Made by a program: the position numbers and the translations under genes
In this document: piece after piece, positions 36,704 to 45,471 of the stretch
How the letters are laid out: every line of letters begins with the position of its first letter
Position numbering within the stretch: the first letter of the stretch is position 1
Assembly (NCBI RefSeq): GCF_028869115.1
Contig: NZ_CP079800.1
Coordinates: 3,305,471 to 3,369,470 of the forward strand
Source of the DNA: Pseudemcibacter aquimaris
GTDB lineage: Bacteria > Pseudomonadota > Alphaproteobacteria > Sphingomonadales > Emcibacteraceae
Length of the DNA stretch: 64,000 bases
Direction of reading: 5' to 3'
Notes under the pieces: generated by a model
What the model saw: only the letters and a program-made list of their open reading frames with translations
Databases searched by the model: none
Told to the model about the DNA's origin: nothing

Positions 36704-37605
36704 TTTAACAGCTGTCCTAATCGGTCCCCAAGGGCTTCTGGATCATTTTTATCACCACTGACTACATCATGACGCAGATTTGTGCCATCTTCATCTAAAA
36801 CGCGGCCAGTTAAGGTCATGGTCTCACCCTCTATAACCGCAAGTCCCGCAATTGGTGTGCGGCATGACCCGTCCAGAATATCCAACATACGGCGTTCGGC
36901 TCGTACACGTAGTTCAGTTTCTTTATGGTTTAATGGCGCGAGGATTTCGCGCATGGCATCGTTACTTGATGCAATTTCAATAGTAATCGCGCCTTGGGCC
37001 ACTGCGGGTAACAGGTCTTCTGTTTCAACAGCGTTCACTCGTGGATCATCGATATCCAGTCTGTTTAACCCTGCCATTGCCAGAAAAGTTGCATCAGCAA
37101 CATTATCATCCAGTTTTTTAAGGCGTGTTTGTACATTTCCGCGGAAATTCACAACTTCAAGGTCTGGGCGCAGTGCTAAGGCCTGTGCTTTCCTTCTTAG
37201 GGATGACGTGCCAAGAACGGCGCCCTCAGGCAAATCTTTCAAGGATTTGGCTTTTGAGCTTAGAAAAGCGTCTCTTACGTCCTCGCGCTCCAAATAACAA
37301 ACGAGCTCTAGTCCCGTTGGTAATCTGGTTGGCATGTCTTTTAAGGAATGGACGGCAATATCAACATCACCTTTATAAAGGGCGTCTTCGATTTCCTCTG
37401 TGAAAAGGCCCTTGCCGCCAATTTCACTTAAATTGCGGTCTTGCACTCGGTCACCGCGGGTGGACATAACCTTGATGTCGATATTATCTTCATTAAGGTG
37501 GTCGTGTGCCTCTATCAGCAGTCCTTTAACCTCATATGCTTGTGCGAGCGCGAGCTTGCTGCCGCGGGTACCAATGACAATATTATTTTTAACTGTTTCT
37601 TGCAC
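36688..37605 (-). CDS. hemC: Porphobilinogen deaminase (hydroxymethylbilane synthase) HemC
   Basis: 305-residue cytoplasmic enzyme that polymerises four porphobilinogens into hydroxymethylbilane. Seen: IGTRGSKLALAQA at the N-terminus, the catalytic aspartate region AVHSLKDMPT, RGNVQTRLKKL, and the dipyrromethane cofactor cysteine in DGSCRTPIAG. First gene of the hemC-hemD-mitofilin-hemY operon; its promoter must lie in the short region shared with the divergent tsaD gene. Confidence 0.96.
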   Translation of the reverse strand: MQETVKNNIVIGTRGSKLALAQAYEVKGLLIEAHDHLNEDNIDIKVMSTRGDRVQDRNLSEIGGKGLFTEEIEDALYKGDVDIAVHSLKDMPTRLPTGLELVCYLEREDVRDAFLSSKAKSLKDLPEGAVLGTSSLRRKAQALALRPDLEVVNFRGNVQTRLKKLDDNVADATFLAMAGLNRLDIDDPRVNAVETEDLLPAVAQGAITIEIASSNDAMREILAPLNHKETELRVRAERRMLDILDGSCRTPIAGLAVIEGETMTLTGRVLDEDGTNLRHDVVSGDKNDPEALGDRLGQLLKCASS

Positions 37606-37694
37606 TCGTTATGTCCAGATGTTAGAGCCTTAAAGTAATCACTATGATTTATGGTATAAGGTTTAATAGAATTCTTGTGGTGAAGCCAGCAAAG

Positions 37695-38783
37695 ATGACA
37701 AAAATTGAAAAAAATCTGATTATGGGTATTGAAAGCAGCTGCGATGAAACGGCTGTTGCTATTGTGTCTGATGCGGGTGATATCTTATCCAATGTGATCT
37801 TGACCCAGCTAGATGAACATAAACCATATGGTGGCGTTGTTCCTGAAATTGCCGCCAGATCCCATATTGATCATTTAAACGGACTGATCCGTGAAGCCAT
37901 GAATGAAGCAAAGGTTGGCTTTGATGATTTATCGGCTATCGCCGTAACATCAGGCCCAGGCCTGATCGGTGGTGTTATGGTGGGTTTGATGACAGCGAAA
38001 TCAATCGCATTTGCAAGAAAAATACCGCTAATCAGTGTGAACCATCTTGAGGGACATGCCTTATCCATTCGATTAACAGAGGATGTAAAATTTCCTTATC
38101 TATTATTATTGGTGTCTGGCGGGCATTGTCAGCTTTTGGTCGTAAAGGGTGTTGGGGATTATCAACGTCTTGGTACAACAATTGACGATGCGGCGGGTGA
38201 AGCATTTGATAAAACGGCGAAGATTCTAGGGCTTGGATACCCGGGTGGGCCAGCGGTTGAAAAAGCGGCGCTTAATGGAGATCCGAAAAGATTTAAATTC
38301 CCACGTCCCCTAAAAGGAAAGCCCGGCAGTAATTTTTCATTTTCCGGTTTAAAAACGGCGGTACTAAGGGCACGTGACGAGGTCGTTGAAGAAAACGGTG
38401 GGCATTTAACCAAACAAGACGTGAGCGATCTTGCGGCCAGTTTTCAGCAGGCGTTAACAGAAACCATACTTAACCGTGTTCAAAACGGCATAAAGGAATA
38501 TCTGGATACATATCCTGATGCGGAACCGGTGTTTGTGGTGGCTGGTGGGGTTGCGGCCAATAGTGCGATTAAGGAAAAATTGGCGGAACTTTGTAAGGAA
38601 TATAACCTTACAGTAAAAGCGCCGCCGATGAAATTATGCACGGACAACGGGGCGATGATTGCCTGGGCGGGCGTCGAAAAATTTAAAAGAAATGAATTTG
38701 CCGATTTTGATATTGGTGCGGTGGCACGTTGGCCGCTTGATCCTGATGCGCCACCCGCAGTTGGTGCTGGTGTTAAAGCTTAA
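37695..38783 (+). CDS. tsaD: tRNA threonylcarbamoyladenosine transferase TsaD
   Basis: About 362-residue Kae1/TsaD family ATPase that transfers threonylcarbamoyl to A37 of ANN-decoding tRNAs with TsaB and TsaE. Seen: MGIESSCDETAVAIV, VPEIAARSHIDHL with the metal histidine pair, NHLEGHA, and VSGGHCQLL. The frame extends up to ATG 37644, but residues before MTKIEKNLIMG do not match the family, and a TATAAG element at 37655-37660 looks like a promoter inside that extension; so the ATG at 37695 is preferred. It opens a plus-strand run with gpsA. Confidence 0.94.
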   Translation: MTKIEKNLIMGIESSCDETAVAIVSDAGDILSNVILTQLDEHKPYGGVVPEIAARSHIDHLNGLIREAMNEAKVGFDDLSAIAVTSGPGLIGGVMVGLMTAKSIAFARKIPLISVNHLEGHALSIRLTEDVKFPYLLLLVSGGHCQLLVVKGVGDYQRLGTTIDDAAGEAFDKTAKILGLGYPGGPAVEKAALNGDPKRFKFPRPLKGKPGSNFSFSGLKTAVLRARDEVVEENGGHLTKQDVSDLAASFQQALTETILNRVQNGIKEYLDTYPDAEPVFVVAGGVAANSAIKEKLAELCKEYNLTVKAPPMKLCTDNGAMIAWAGVEKFKRNEFADFDIGAVARWPLDPDAPPAVGAGVKA

Positions 38784-38815
38784 AAAGCGATAAAAGGATA
38801 AAAAAGGAAGTTATT

Positions 38816-39841
38816 TTGTCTGAAGAAGAAAAAGCTGAAATTACAAAAATTGGTGTTGTCGGCGCAGGGGCGTGGGGAACAGCACTGGCGCAACAATCGG
38901 CGAATGCCGGCTGTGATGTAACCCTTTGGGCCCGTGAAGATGAAGTCGTGACGTCAATTAATGAGCGTCATGAAAATGAACTTTTCTTGCAGGGCGTGCC
39001 GCTTGCAAAGCAAATTAAAGCAACAAATGATCTTGCGGCGATGGGCAGTATGGATTTCATCTTTATGGTGGTGCCAGCGCAGTTTGTGCGCAATGTATTA
39101 TCTGATTTAAAACAGTATATTTCTGAAAATGCTGTGATTGTTCTGTGTGCCAAAGGGATTGAACAATCAACAGGCAAGTTAATGACAGAGGTGGTCGCTG
39201 AAATTCTTCCTAAATCGCCCCTTGTGGTTTTATCCGGCCCGACCTTTGCCCATGAAGTGGCGAAAGGATTACCATCGGCCGTAACGGTTGCATCAAAATA
39301 TCAACGCGTTGCCAGAAGGCTTTCTGATGCCATTGGGCTTCCGACTTTTAGACCTTATGCATCACGGGATGTGGTTGGTGCGGAAATTGGCGGCGCATTA
39401 AAGAATGTTTTTGCCATTGCTTGTGGTATTACCACTGGCCGCAAAATGGGTGAAAATGCGAGGGCGGCGCTTATAACAAGAAGTCTATCTGAAATGGTGC
39501 GTTTTGGTGAACGGTATGGTGCTGAACGGGCGACAATGATGGGGCTTTGCGGACTTGGAGATTTGATCCTTACGTGTTCATCGCCGCAATCCCGTAATAT
39601 GTCATTAGGGATCGCGATCGGCGAAGGAAAAACCGGTGAAGAAATAATGTCTGGCCGCAGGACCGTTGCGGAAGGGTTCCATACTTCATCAATTTTAGCC
39701 AAAATTTGTAAAGATGAGGAACTCGATCTTCCGATTATTATGGCGGTGAATGCCATCTTACACGAAGGAAAAGATATTGATACAGCGATCATGGATCTTC
39801 TGAACCGCCCATTCGTTGATGAAATTGAAAATAAAAATTAA
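38816..39841 (+). CDS. gpsA: NAD(P)-dependent glycerol-3-phosphate dehydrogenase GpsA
   Basis: 341-residue cytoplasmic enzyme reducing dihydroxyacetone phosphate to sn-glycerol 3-phosphate for phospholipid synthesis. Seen: Rossmann motif GVVGAGAWGTALAQQ, VVLSGPTFAHEVAKGLPSA, the catalytic lysine region EIGGALKNVFAIACG, and LCGLGDLILTC. TTG start with AAGGAAG 5 nt before it. The tsaD-gpsA order is frequent in alphaproteobacteria. Confidence 0.96.
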   Translation: MSEEEKAEITKIGVVGAGAWGTALAQQSANAGCDVTLWAREDEVVTSINERHENELFLQGVPLAKQIKATNDLAAMGSMDFIFMVVPAQFVRNVLSDLKQYISENAVIVLCAKGIEQSTGKLMTEVVAEILPKSPLVVLSGPTFAHEVAKGLPSAVTVASKYQRVARRLSDAIGLPTFRPYASRDVVGAEIGGALKNVFAIACGITTGRKMGENARAALITRSLSEMVRFGERYGAERATMMGLCGLGDLILTCSSPQSRNMSLGIAIGEGKTGEEIMSGRRTVAEGFHTSSILAKICKDEELDLPIIMAVNAILHEGKDIDTAIMDLLNRPFVDEIENKN

Positions 39842-39852
39842 AAGGAAATAAA

Positions 39853-40152
39853 ATGCATTACATTATTACCGCGTTTGATAAGGAAAACAGTCTGGAAGTA
39901 CGCATGGCAAATCGTGCGGATCATCTTGCCTATGCACAGGAAAAAGGCATTGTAGTTTTGGCGGGGCCACTGTTAACAGAAGGGGATGATCCAAAACCAC
40001 GCGGTAGTATGTTAATTGTTGATGTGAATTCACGCGCAGAAGCAGAAGATTTCGCAGCGAACGACCCTTATAATAAAGCGGGTCTTTTTGATAAAGTAAC
40101 CATCCGTCGTTGGATGGGTGCATTAGGCCCATGGCTTCCAAGCGGTGAGTAA
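39853..40152 (+). CDS. YciI family protein
   Basis: 99-residue single-domain protein of the YciI family (ferredoxin-like alpha/beta fold, proposed small-molecule enzymes). Seen: NRADHLAYAQEKGIVVLAGPL with the conserved histidine, the characteristic GSMLIVDVNSRAEAEDFAANDPY, and a C-terminal IRRWMGALG. Spaced 11 nt after gpsA and overlapping the Rieske gene by 8 nt. Biochemical role unknown; the tsaD-gpsA-yciI neighbourhood recurs. Confidence 0.88.
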   Translation: MHYIITAFDKENSLEVRMANRADHLAYAQEKGIVVLAGPLLTEGDDPKPRGSMLIVDVNSRAEAEDFAANDPYNKAGLFDKVTIRRWMGALGPWLPSGE

Positions 40153-40519
40153 TCCATTAAAATTAAGCGATCTTGATATCGGTGTGAGCGAAGGCGAAAT
40201 TCTTTGCTCACTCACTGATATTGATGATGGCGGGGCCAAAGAGCTTTCTTACAGAAGCGGCAGCGATATTCATGACATATTTATTCAGCGTGTGGGGAAT
40301 GATATTTATGCATATGTTAATATTTGTCCACATGCCGGAACACCGCTGAATATGGATGACGGCAAATTTATGGAAAAAACCGGTAAATATTTGATGTGTC
40401 ACACCCACGGGGCGCTCTTTCAATTGGAAGACGGCTTTTGTGTTGCAGGGCCGTGTAATGGTGCATCGCTGCGTCCGGTGGATATTAAATGCGAAGGGAA
40501 TAATATCATTGCTTGCTAA
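40145..40519 (+). CDS. Rieske [2Fe-2S] ferredoxin-like protein
   Basis: 124-residue protein with one Rieske domain. The cluster ligands are C-P-H in NICPHAGTPLN and C-H-T-H in LMCHTHGALF; the domain closes with VAGPCNGASL. No signal peptide or membrane anchor, so a soluble cytoplasmic electron carrier or a stand-alone ferredoxin subunit. GTG start within the end of the YciI gene (8-bp overlap, GTGAGTAA) indicates translational coupling. Confidence 0.85.
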   Translation: MSNPLKLSDLDIGVSEGEILCSLTDIDDGGAKELSYRSGSDIHDIFIQRVGNDIYAYVNICPHAGTPLNMDDGKFMEKTGKYLMCHTHGALFQLEDGFCVAGPCNGASLRPVDIKCEGNNIIAC

Positions 40520-40529
40520 GATAGCGGAC

Positions 40530-41147
40530 ATGCCGGTCATTTGGGATGGACCAGAAAACGCCGAAAATTTATTTATTCTTGCCCATGGCGCGGGCGCGCC
40601 GATGGATACATATTTTATGGATCATTTTGCGAGGGCGCTTTCGGATGCGGGAATAAGGGTTTTAAGGTTCGAGTTTCCCTATATGGCGTTAAGACGTGAC
40701 GGCGGCAGTAAAAGGCCACCAAACACGCAGAAGGTTCTTCTGGAATCGTGGAAAAAGATCATTGAAGAGGTGCGCAAACCATTCCAAGGAAATGTTTATA
40801 TTGGCGGTAAATCAATGGGTGGACGCATGGCATCCATGATCGCAGATGAATGCGCAGTAGATGGATTAATTTGTCTTGGGTATCCTTTTTATGCGCCCGG
40901 CAAATCCGATAAACCGCGTATTGAGCATTTGGCCGGCCTTGGAACAACTACAATAATTTTGCAAGGCGAACGAGATTCCATGGGGTCAAAAGAGGTGGTC
41001 AGTGATTATACCTTATCCGATAAAATTCAGATCAATTGGTTATCCGATGGTGATCATGGATTGAAGCCACGCAAAAAATCCGGATTTACAGAAGAAGAGA
41101 ATTTAAATACTGCCTCAAAAGCCATTATCGATTTTATCGGTAAATAA
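40530..41147 (+). CDS. Alpha/beta hydrolase of the KANL3/Tex30 (dienelactone-hydrolase-like) family
   Basis: About 205-residue cytoplasmic alpha/beta hydrolase. Seen: LFILAHGAGAPMDT at the N-terminus, RVLRFEFPYM, the nucleophile elbow GGKSMGGRMASMIA, an acid in LQGERDSMGS, and the histidine in WLSDGDHGLKP. ATG 40530 is the first start after the Rieske gene; a TTG at 40509 with AAGGGA upstream, overlapping the Rieske stop, is an alternative. It closes the gpsA-YciI-Rieske-hydrolase run. Confidence 0.85.
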   Translation: MPVIWDGPENAENLFILAHGAGAPMDTYFMDHFARALSDAGIRVLRFEFPYMALRRDGGSKRPPNTQKVLLESWKKIIEEVRKPFQGNVYIGGKSMGGRMASMIADECAVDGLICLGYPFYAPGKSDKPRIEHLAGLGTTTIILQGERDSMGSKEVVSDYTLSDKIQINWLSDGDHGLKPRKKSGFTEEENLNTASKAIIDFIGK

Positions 41148-41203
41148 TCACGAAAAAGATTGAAATTGGTCATTTTTCACTGTATTCACAGTTCTGTTAA
41201 TTA

Positions 41204-41225
41204 TATATAAAGGTTTCTTTATATA
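41204..41225 (+). repeat. AT-rich hairpin in the metK leader region
   Basis: TATATAAAG (41204-41212) and CTTTATATA (41217-41225) form a perfect 9-bp stem with a 4-nt loop. It lies 60 nt before the metK TTG in a 137-nt intergenic region. There is no U tract after it. A second weaker stem (TTTGGTG with CACTAAA) follows around 41229-41261. This could be a promoter palindrome or part of a regulatory leader; it does not match a SAM riboswitch class that I can recognise. Confidence 0.4.
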
Positions 41226-41284
41226 AAGTTTGGTGCATATGTTGTTTTGATTCCACTAAACAGGTTCTGGCCAGGAGCAGAAAA

Positions 41285-42451
41285 TTGAGCAGACAAAATT
41301 ATTTATTCACAAGTGAATCCGTATCAGAAGGTCATCCGGACAAAGTTGCTGACCGTATTTCCGATAGCATTGTAGACAAATTCCTTAGCCAGGAACCAGA
41401 GGCGCGCGTAGCGGTGGAAACGCTAACAACAACGAACCGTGTTGTTCTTGCCGGTGAAGTGCGCGGACCAGCCAGCATCACGAAAGAAGTGATGGAAGAG
41501 TGCGCCCGTGAATCTGTTAGAAAAATCGGTTATGAGCAAGACGGTTTTCACTGGAAAAATATGGATGTTTCTGTTCATGTGCATGAACAATCATCTGATA
41601 TTGCCATGGGTGTTGATGCATCCGGTAATAAGGACGAGGGCGCTGGTGACCAAGGCATTATGTTTGGTTACGCTACCAATGAAACAGAAGACTATATGCC
41701 AGCAACTCTTGATTTTTCACATAAAATTTTGAAATCAATGGCTGAAGAACGTCATGCAAGCGATGTTAAAGAGCTTGGCCCTGATTCAAAAAGTCAGGTC
41801 ACACTCCGGTACGAAAACGGCAGACCAGCGCGTGCGACATCGATTGTGGTATCAACGCAGCATTCAGCGGAAACGTCACAAGAACGCGTTCGTGAAATTG
41901 TTATGCCTCATATTGAAAAAATATTACCAGAAGGCTGGCTTCCGACAGACGATGAGATTTACATTAATCCAACGGGGCAGTTTATCATTGGTGGTCCTGA
42001 TGGTGATGCTGGTCTTACGGGCCGTAAAATTATTGTGGATACATATGGCGGTGCTGCACAGCATGGGGGCGGCGCATTTTCCGGTAAGGATCCAACAAAA
42101 GTAGACCGTTCAGCGGCATATGTAACACGTTATTTGGCGAAAAATGTTGTAGCGGCAGGATTATCAGATCGCTGTACGATCCAGCTTGCTTACGCGATTG
42201 GTGTATCAAAGCCATTATCGCTTTATGTAGATTTCCATCAAACGGGTAATGTTGATCCGGCGAAGCTTGAACAGGTTCTGTCTGATGTCATGGATTTAAG
42301 CCCGCGCGGCATTCGTGAACATCTTGGTCTAAATAAGCCGATTTATGAACGTACGGCGGCTTATGGTCATTTTGGACGTACGCCTGATGCTGATGGCGGC
42401 TTTTCATGGGAAAAACTTGATTTAGTTGATGCACTGAAAGCAGAATTCTAA
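41285..42451 (+). CDS. metK: S-adenosylmethionine synthetase MetK
   Basis: 388-residue cytoplasmic enzyme making SAM from methionine and ATP. Seen: [32 protein letters not shown], the P-loop-like segment [21 protein letters not shown], and [22 protein letters not shown] start, supported by CAGGAGC about 8 nt upstream and by the family N-terminus. It stands just before trmB and after a 137-nt intergenic region with possible leader structure. Confidence 0.97.
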   Translation: MSRQNYLFTSESVSEGHPDKVADRISDSIVDKFLSQEPEARVAVETLTTTNRVVLAGEVRGPASITKEVMEECARESVRKIGYEQDGFHWKNMDVSVHVHEQSSDIAMGVDASGNKDEGAGDQGIMFGYATNETEDYMPATLDFSHKILKSMAEERHASDVKELGPDSKSQVTLRYENGRPARATSIVVSTQHSAETSQERVREIVMPHIEKILPEGWLPTDDEIYINPTGQFIIGGPDGDAGLTGRKIIVDTYGGAAQHGGGAFSGKDPTKVDRSAAYVTRYLAKNVVAAGLSDRCTIQLAYAIGVSKPLSLYVDFHQTGNVDPAKLEQVLSDVMDLSPRGIREHLGLNKPIYERTAAYGHFGRTPDADGGFSWEKLDLVDALKAEF

Positions 42452-42490
42452 TATACCCTTCATTTATCACTGATAAAGAGATGCTGATAA

Positions 42491-43183
42491 ATGAAAGATC
42501 TTGAAAATATTCAGGGCAGCCGGATTTATGGACGCCGTCATGGCAAGCCATTAAAAAAAGCCAGCGCTGCCCGCCTTGAAGAATATTTCCCGAAATATTC
42601 CATTTCGCTTGATAATGCGGATGTGGATTTCGCTGCGCTTTTTGACCATAACCCAAAAGAATATTGGCTTGAGATAGGTTTTGGTAAAGGCGAGCATCTG
42701 GTTGCGCAAGCAAAAGCAAATCCGGATGTGGGTTTTATTGGCTGTGAACCCTTTATCAATGGCGTATCCGGGTTGATTGATCATATGGACCGCGAAGGGG
42801 TTACCAATATCCGTTTTTTCATGGATGATGCCCGTCTTTTGATGGACAAGATGCCAGATAATTTTATTTCGCGCGCCTTTATATTATTTCCTGATCCATG
42901 GCGTAAAAAGCGTCATTATAAACGCCGGGTGGTCAGCCCTGGTAATGTGGCTGTTTTATCGCGTCTTTTAAAATCAGGGGCCGAGCTTCGTATCGGTACA
43001 GACCATCATGATTACTGCCGCTGGATACTAGCAAGAATGCTTGAAAATCCGGATTTTAACTGGCAATCAAATGGCCCTGAAGATTGGCATATAAGACCGG
43101 ATGATTGGCCGGCAACAAGATACGAATTAAAGGCACTTGAGGTCGGCAGATTGAGCGCCTATATGTCCTATATCAGGAAATAA
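42491..43183 (+). CDS. trmB: tRNA (guanine-46-N7)-methyltransferase TrmB
   Basis: 230-residue SAM-dependent enzyme making m7G46 in tRNA variable loops. Seen: YWLEIGFGKGEHLVAQA as the SAM-binding loop, GCEPFINGV, and the catalytic segment ILFPDPWRKKRHYKRRV. The N-terminal extension beginning RIYGRRHGKPLK is normal for alphaproteobacteria. It follows metK by 39 nt, a common pairing, and precedes the rimP operon promoter. Confidence 0.95.
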   Translation: MKDLENIQGSRIYGRRHGKPLKKASAARLEEYFPKYSISLDNADVDFAALFDHNPKEYWLEIGFGKGEHLVAQAKANPDVGFIGCEPFINGVSGLIDHMDREGVTNIRFFMDDARLLMDKMPDNFISRAFILFPDPWRKKRHYKRRVVSPGNVAVLSRLLKSGAELRIGTDHHDYCRWILARMLENPDFNWQSNGPEDWHIRPDDWPATRYELKALEVGRLSAYMSYIRK

Positions 43184-43217
43184 CATTGCGCGCTAAACGT
43201 GCCTATCAATAAAGAAC

Positions 43218-43251
43218 TTGAAGTTCCGGTAAATTCCTCTATATATAGAGG
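43218..43251 (+). promoter_or_regulatory. Promoter of the rimP-nusA-infB operon, with a 16-bp palindrome
   Basis: TTGAAG (43218-43223) and TATATA (43240-43245) are separated by 16 nt. The -10 region lies inside a perfect palindrome, CCTCTATA followed by TATAGAGG (43236-43251), which could also bind a regulator. Transcription would start near 43253 and give a leader of about 90 nt before rimP. Confidence 0.6.
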
Positions 43252-43285
43252 GAACCGAATCACTTGAAAATTGAAATTTTTTAGT

Positions 43286-43319
43286 GCGGGCAAGTGTTTC
43301 ACTGGCCTGCTTTTTTGTT
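43286..43319 (+). terminator. Terminator-like hairpin in the rimP leader (attenuator candidate)
   Basis: GCGGGC (43286-43291) pairs with GCCTGC (43305-43310), with an inner AGTG/CACT stem around a TTT loop, followed by TTTTTTG and more T residues. It lies between the predicted promoter and the rimP ATG at 43346. A G/C-rich hairpin with a U run at this place is a recurrent feature upstream of rimP in alphaproteobacteria as far as I recall. It may set read-through into the operon. Confidence 0.7.
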
Positions 43320-43345
43320 TTGGCAGCAAAGTACTGGAATTAATT

Positions 43346-43846
43346 ATGTCGTCATCATTGACGAAAAAGATCGCAGAGCTTATCGAACCGACCATTGAAG
43401 AAATGGGGTACGAGCTTGTACGAGTGCAAATGTTTAGCTCACCTAAGGGTGAAGCCTCAACGCTTCAGGTTATGGCCGAAGCAGAAGATGGTACCATGAA
43501 TGTTGAAGCTTGTGCCAAGATCAGCCGTGAAATTTCAACTCTGCTTGATGTGGAAGATCCAATTGATAGTGAATATGTACTGGAAGTAAGCTCACCTGGT
43601 CTAGACCGTCCGCTGACAAGAATGAAAGATTTTGTCAATTACGCGGGTTACGAAGCCAAGGTTGAGCTGATCAAAGCAGTAGATAATAGAAAACGCTATA
43701 GAGGTAAGCTTCTTGGTGTGGAAGAAGAAAAGATTTTAATAAATGTTGATGGCGAGAGGTATGCTCTCGATTTTGATGACATTTTAAAAGCAAAACTGGT
43801 AATGACAGACGATTTGATTAAGCTGGCGACAGCAAAACCGTCATAA
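43346..43846 (+). CDS. rimP: Ribosome maturation factor RimP
   Basis: 166-residue cytoplasmic 30S maturation factor. Seen: LIEPTIEEMGYELVRVQM, the central ISREISTLLDVEDPI and the hallmark YVLEVSSPGLDRPL, then an SH3-like C-terminal domain. The frame extends upstream to 43271, but that segment is the terminator hairpin and does not look like protein; ATG 43346 gives the family N-terminus. First gene of the rimP-nusA-ylxR-infB operon. Confidence 0.95.
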   Translation: MSSSLTKKIAELIEPTIEEMGYELVRVQMFSSPKGEASTLQVMAEAEDGTMNVEACAKISREISTLLDVEDPIDSEYVLEVSSPGLDRPLTRMKDFVNYAGYEAKVELIKAVDNRKRYRGKLLGVEEEKILINVDGERYALDFDDILKAKLVMTDDLIKLATAKPS

Positions 43847-43912
43847 ATATCGTCTAAAATGAAATTTGATTAAAACTGGTATAGGGTACCAGATAAAACG
43901 GAGCCAAAAATT

Positions 43913-45457
43913 ATGACTGCAGTAAGTGCAAATAGATTGGAGCTTTTACAGATTTCTGATGCGGTAGCGCGTGAGAAAAATATCGACAAGGAAATCGTCC
44001 TTGGTGCCATGGAAGAGGCGATCCAGAAAGCGGCCCGCTCTCGCTATGGTATGGAAAACGAAATTAAAGCTCATATTGATCGCAAGACTGGCGATATCAA
44101 GCTTTACCGTGTGCTTGAAGTGGTGGAAAATGTAGAAAACCATTCTACTGAGATCACTGTTGCGGATGCGGTTCAATTTAAAGACGATCCGCAAATTGGT
44201 GATATTCTTGCGGATGAACTTCCTGCGATTGATTTTGGTCGTGTTGCTGCACAAACGGCAAAACAAGTTATCGTGCAAAAAGTACGCGAAGCCGAACGTG
44301 CCCGTCAGTATAACGAATATAAAGACAAGATCGGTGAAATGATCAACGGCGTTGTAAAGCGTGTTGAATACGGCAATGTGATTGTTGACCTTGGTGCTGC
44401 TGAAGCGATTATCCGTCGTGACCAGCTTATCCCACGTGAACATATCCGTAACGGTGAACGTGTTCGTGCAATTATTCAGGACGTGCGTGAAGAGCCACGC
44501 GGCCCACAGATTTTCTTATCTCGTTCGCACCCTGATTTCATGGCGAAATTATTTGCTGGTGAAGTACCGGAAATTTATGACGGTGTAATTGGCGTTGTTG
44601 GTGTAAGCCGTGACCCGGGTAGCCGTGCGAAAATCGCGGTGACAAGCAACGATCCAAGCATTGATCCTGTTGGTGCTTGTGTCGGTATGCGCGGTAGCCG
44701 CGTTCAAGCGGTTGTGGAAGAGCTTCAGGGCGAGAAAATTGACATCATTCAATGGTCGCCGGATCCTGCCACATATATCATCCGTGCGCTTGCGCCAGCG
44801 AATGTGACCAAAGTGGTTATTGACGAAGATGCCGGTCGTATGGATGTGGTTGTTGGTGAAGATCAGTTAAGCCTTGCGATCGGTCGTCGTGGTCAAAACG
44901 TGCGTCTTGCATCACAGCTGACTGAATGGCAAGTGGACATTATGACTGAAGCGGATGAAAGTGAACGTCGTCAGGCAGAATATAAAGAGCGCAGTGAACT
45001 ATTCATGAACCAGCTTGATGTTGATGAAACATTGGCGCTTCTACTTGTTGGTGAAGGTTTCCGTAACCTTGAAGAGGTTGCTTATGTGGCACCGGATGAA
45101 TTTGCCGGCATCGAAGGTTTTGACATGGCCCTTGTGGAAGAGCTGCAAAATCGCGCCCGCGAAGCCATCGCAAATATTGTTGAAGTTGCTGAAAGCAAAC
45201 GTGTTGAGCTTGGTGTAACAGATGAACTTGCCGCGATTGAGGGCTTAACAGCACCGATGCTTGTTACCCTTGGTGAAGCGGATATTAAAACGCTTGATGA
45301 TCTTGGTGATCTGGCTGGTGATGAGCTTACAAGTCAGGAAGATGGTATTCTTCGTGGATATGATCTTTCTCTTGATCAGGCCAATGAAATGATTATGGCG
45401 GCACGCGCCCATTGGTTTGATGACGAAGAAGAGACATCAGAAGCGGCAGAAGAATAA
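43913..45457 (+). CDS. nusA: Transcription termination/antitermination factor NusA
   Basis: 514-residue RNA-polymerase-associated factor that controls pausing, termination and antitermination. Domains in order: N-terminal polymerase-binding domain (about 1-130), S1 domain (about 135-200, GVVKRVEYGNVIVDLG), KH1 and KH2 (about 230-345, GACVGMRGSRVQAVV and IGRRGQNVRLASQL), then C-terminal acidic helix-hairpin-helix repeats (about 355-500). Acidic tail. Lies 66 nt after rimP and 14 nt before the YlxR-L7Ae gene. Confidence 0.97.
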   Translation: MTAVSANRLELLQISDAVAREKNIDKEIVLGAMEEAIQKAARSRYGMENEIKAHIDRKTGDIKLYRVLEVVENVENHSTEITVADAVQFKDDPQIGDILADELPAIDFGRVAAQTAKQVIVQKVREAERARQYNEYKDKIGEMINGVVKRVEYGNVIVDLGAAEAIIRRDQLIPREHIRNGERVRAIIQDVREEPRGPQIFLSRSHPDFMAKLFAGEVPEIYDGVIGVVGVSRDPGSRAKIAVTSNDPSIDPVGACVGMRGSRVQAVVEELQGEKIDIIQWSPDPATYIIRALAPANVTKVVIDEDAGRMDVVVGEDQLSLAIGRRGQNVRLASQLTEWQVDIMTEADESERRQAEYKERSELFMNQLDVDETLALLLVGEGFRNLEEVAYVAPDEFAGIEGFDMALVEELQNRAREAIANIVEVAESKRVELGVTDELAAIEGLTAPMLVTLGEADIKTLDDLGDLAGDELTSQEDGILRGYDLSLDQANEMIMAARAHWFDDEEETSEAAEE

Positions 45458-45471
45458 GAACAGGACGTAAA

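Noticed and set aside
41148..41284. SAM-II or SAM/SAH riboswitch before metK
   Set aside because: The GGAGC near the start is suggestive, but the conserved core bases and pseudoknot of the classes I know could not be placed; kept only as an unassigned leader.
43271..43345. Longer rimP start at 43271
   Set aside because: The extra 25 codons are made of the leader hairpin and its T run; family alignment begins at the ATG at 43346.
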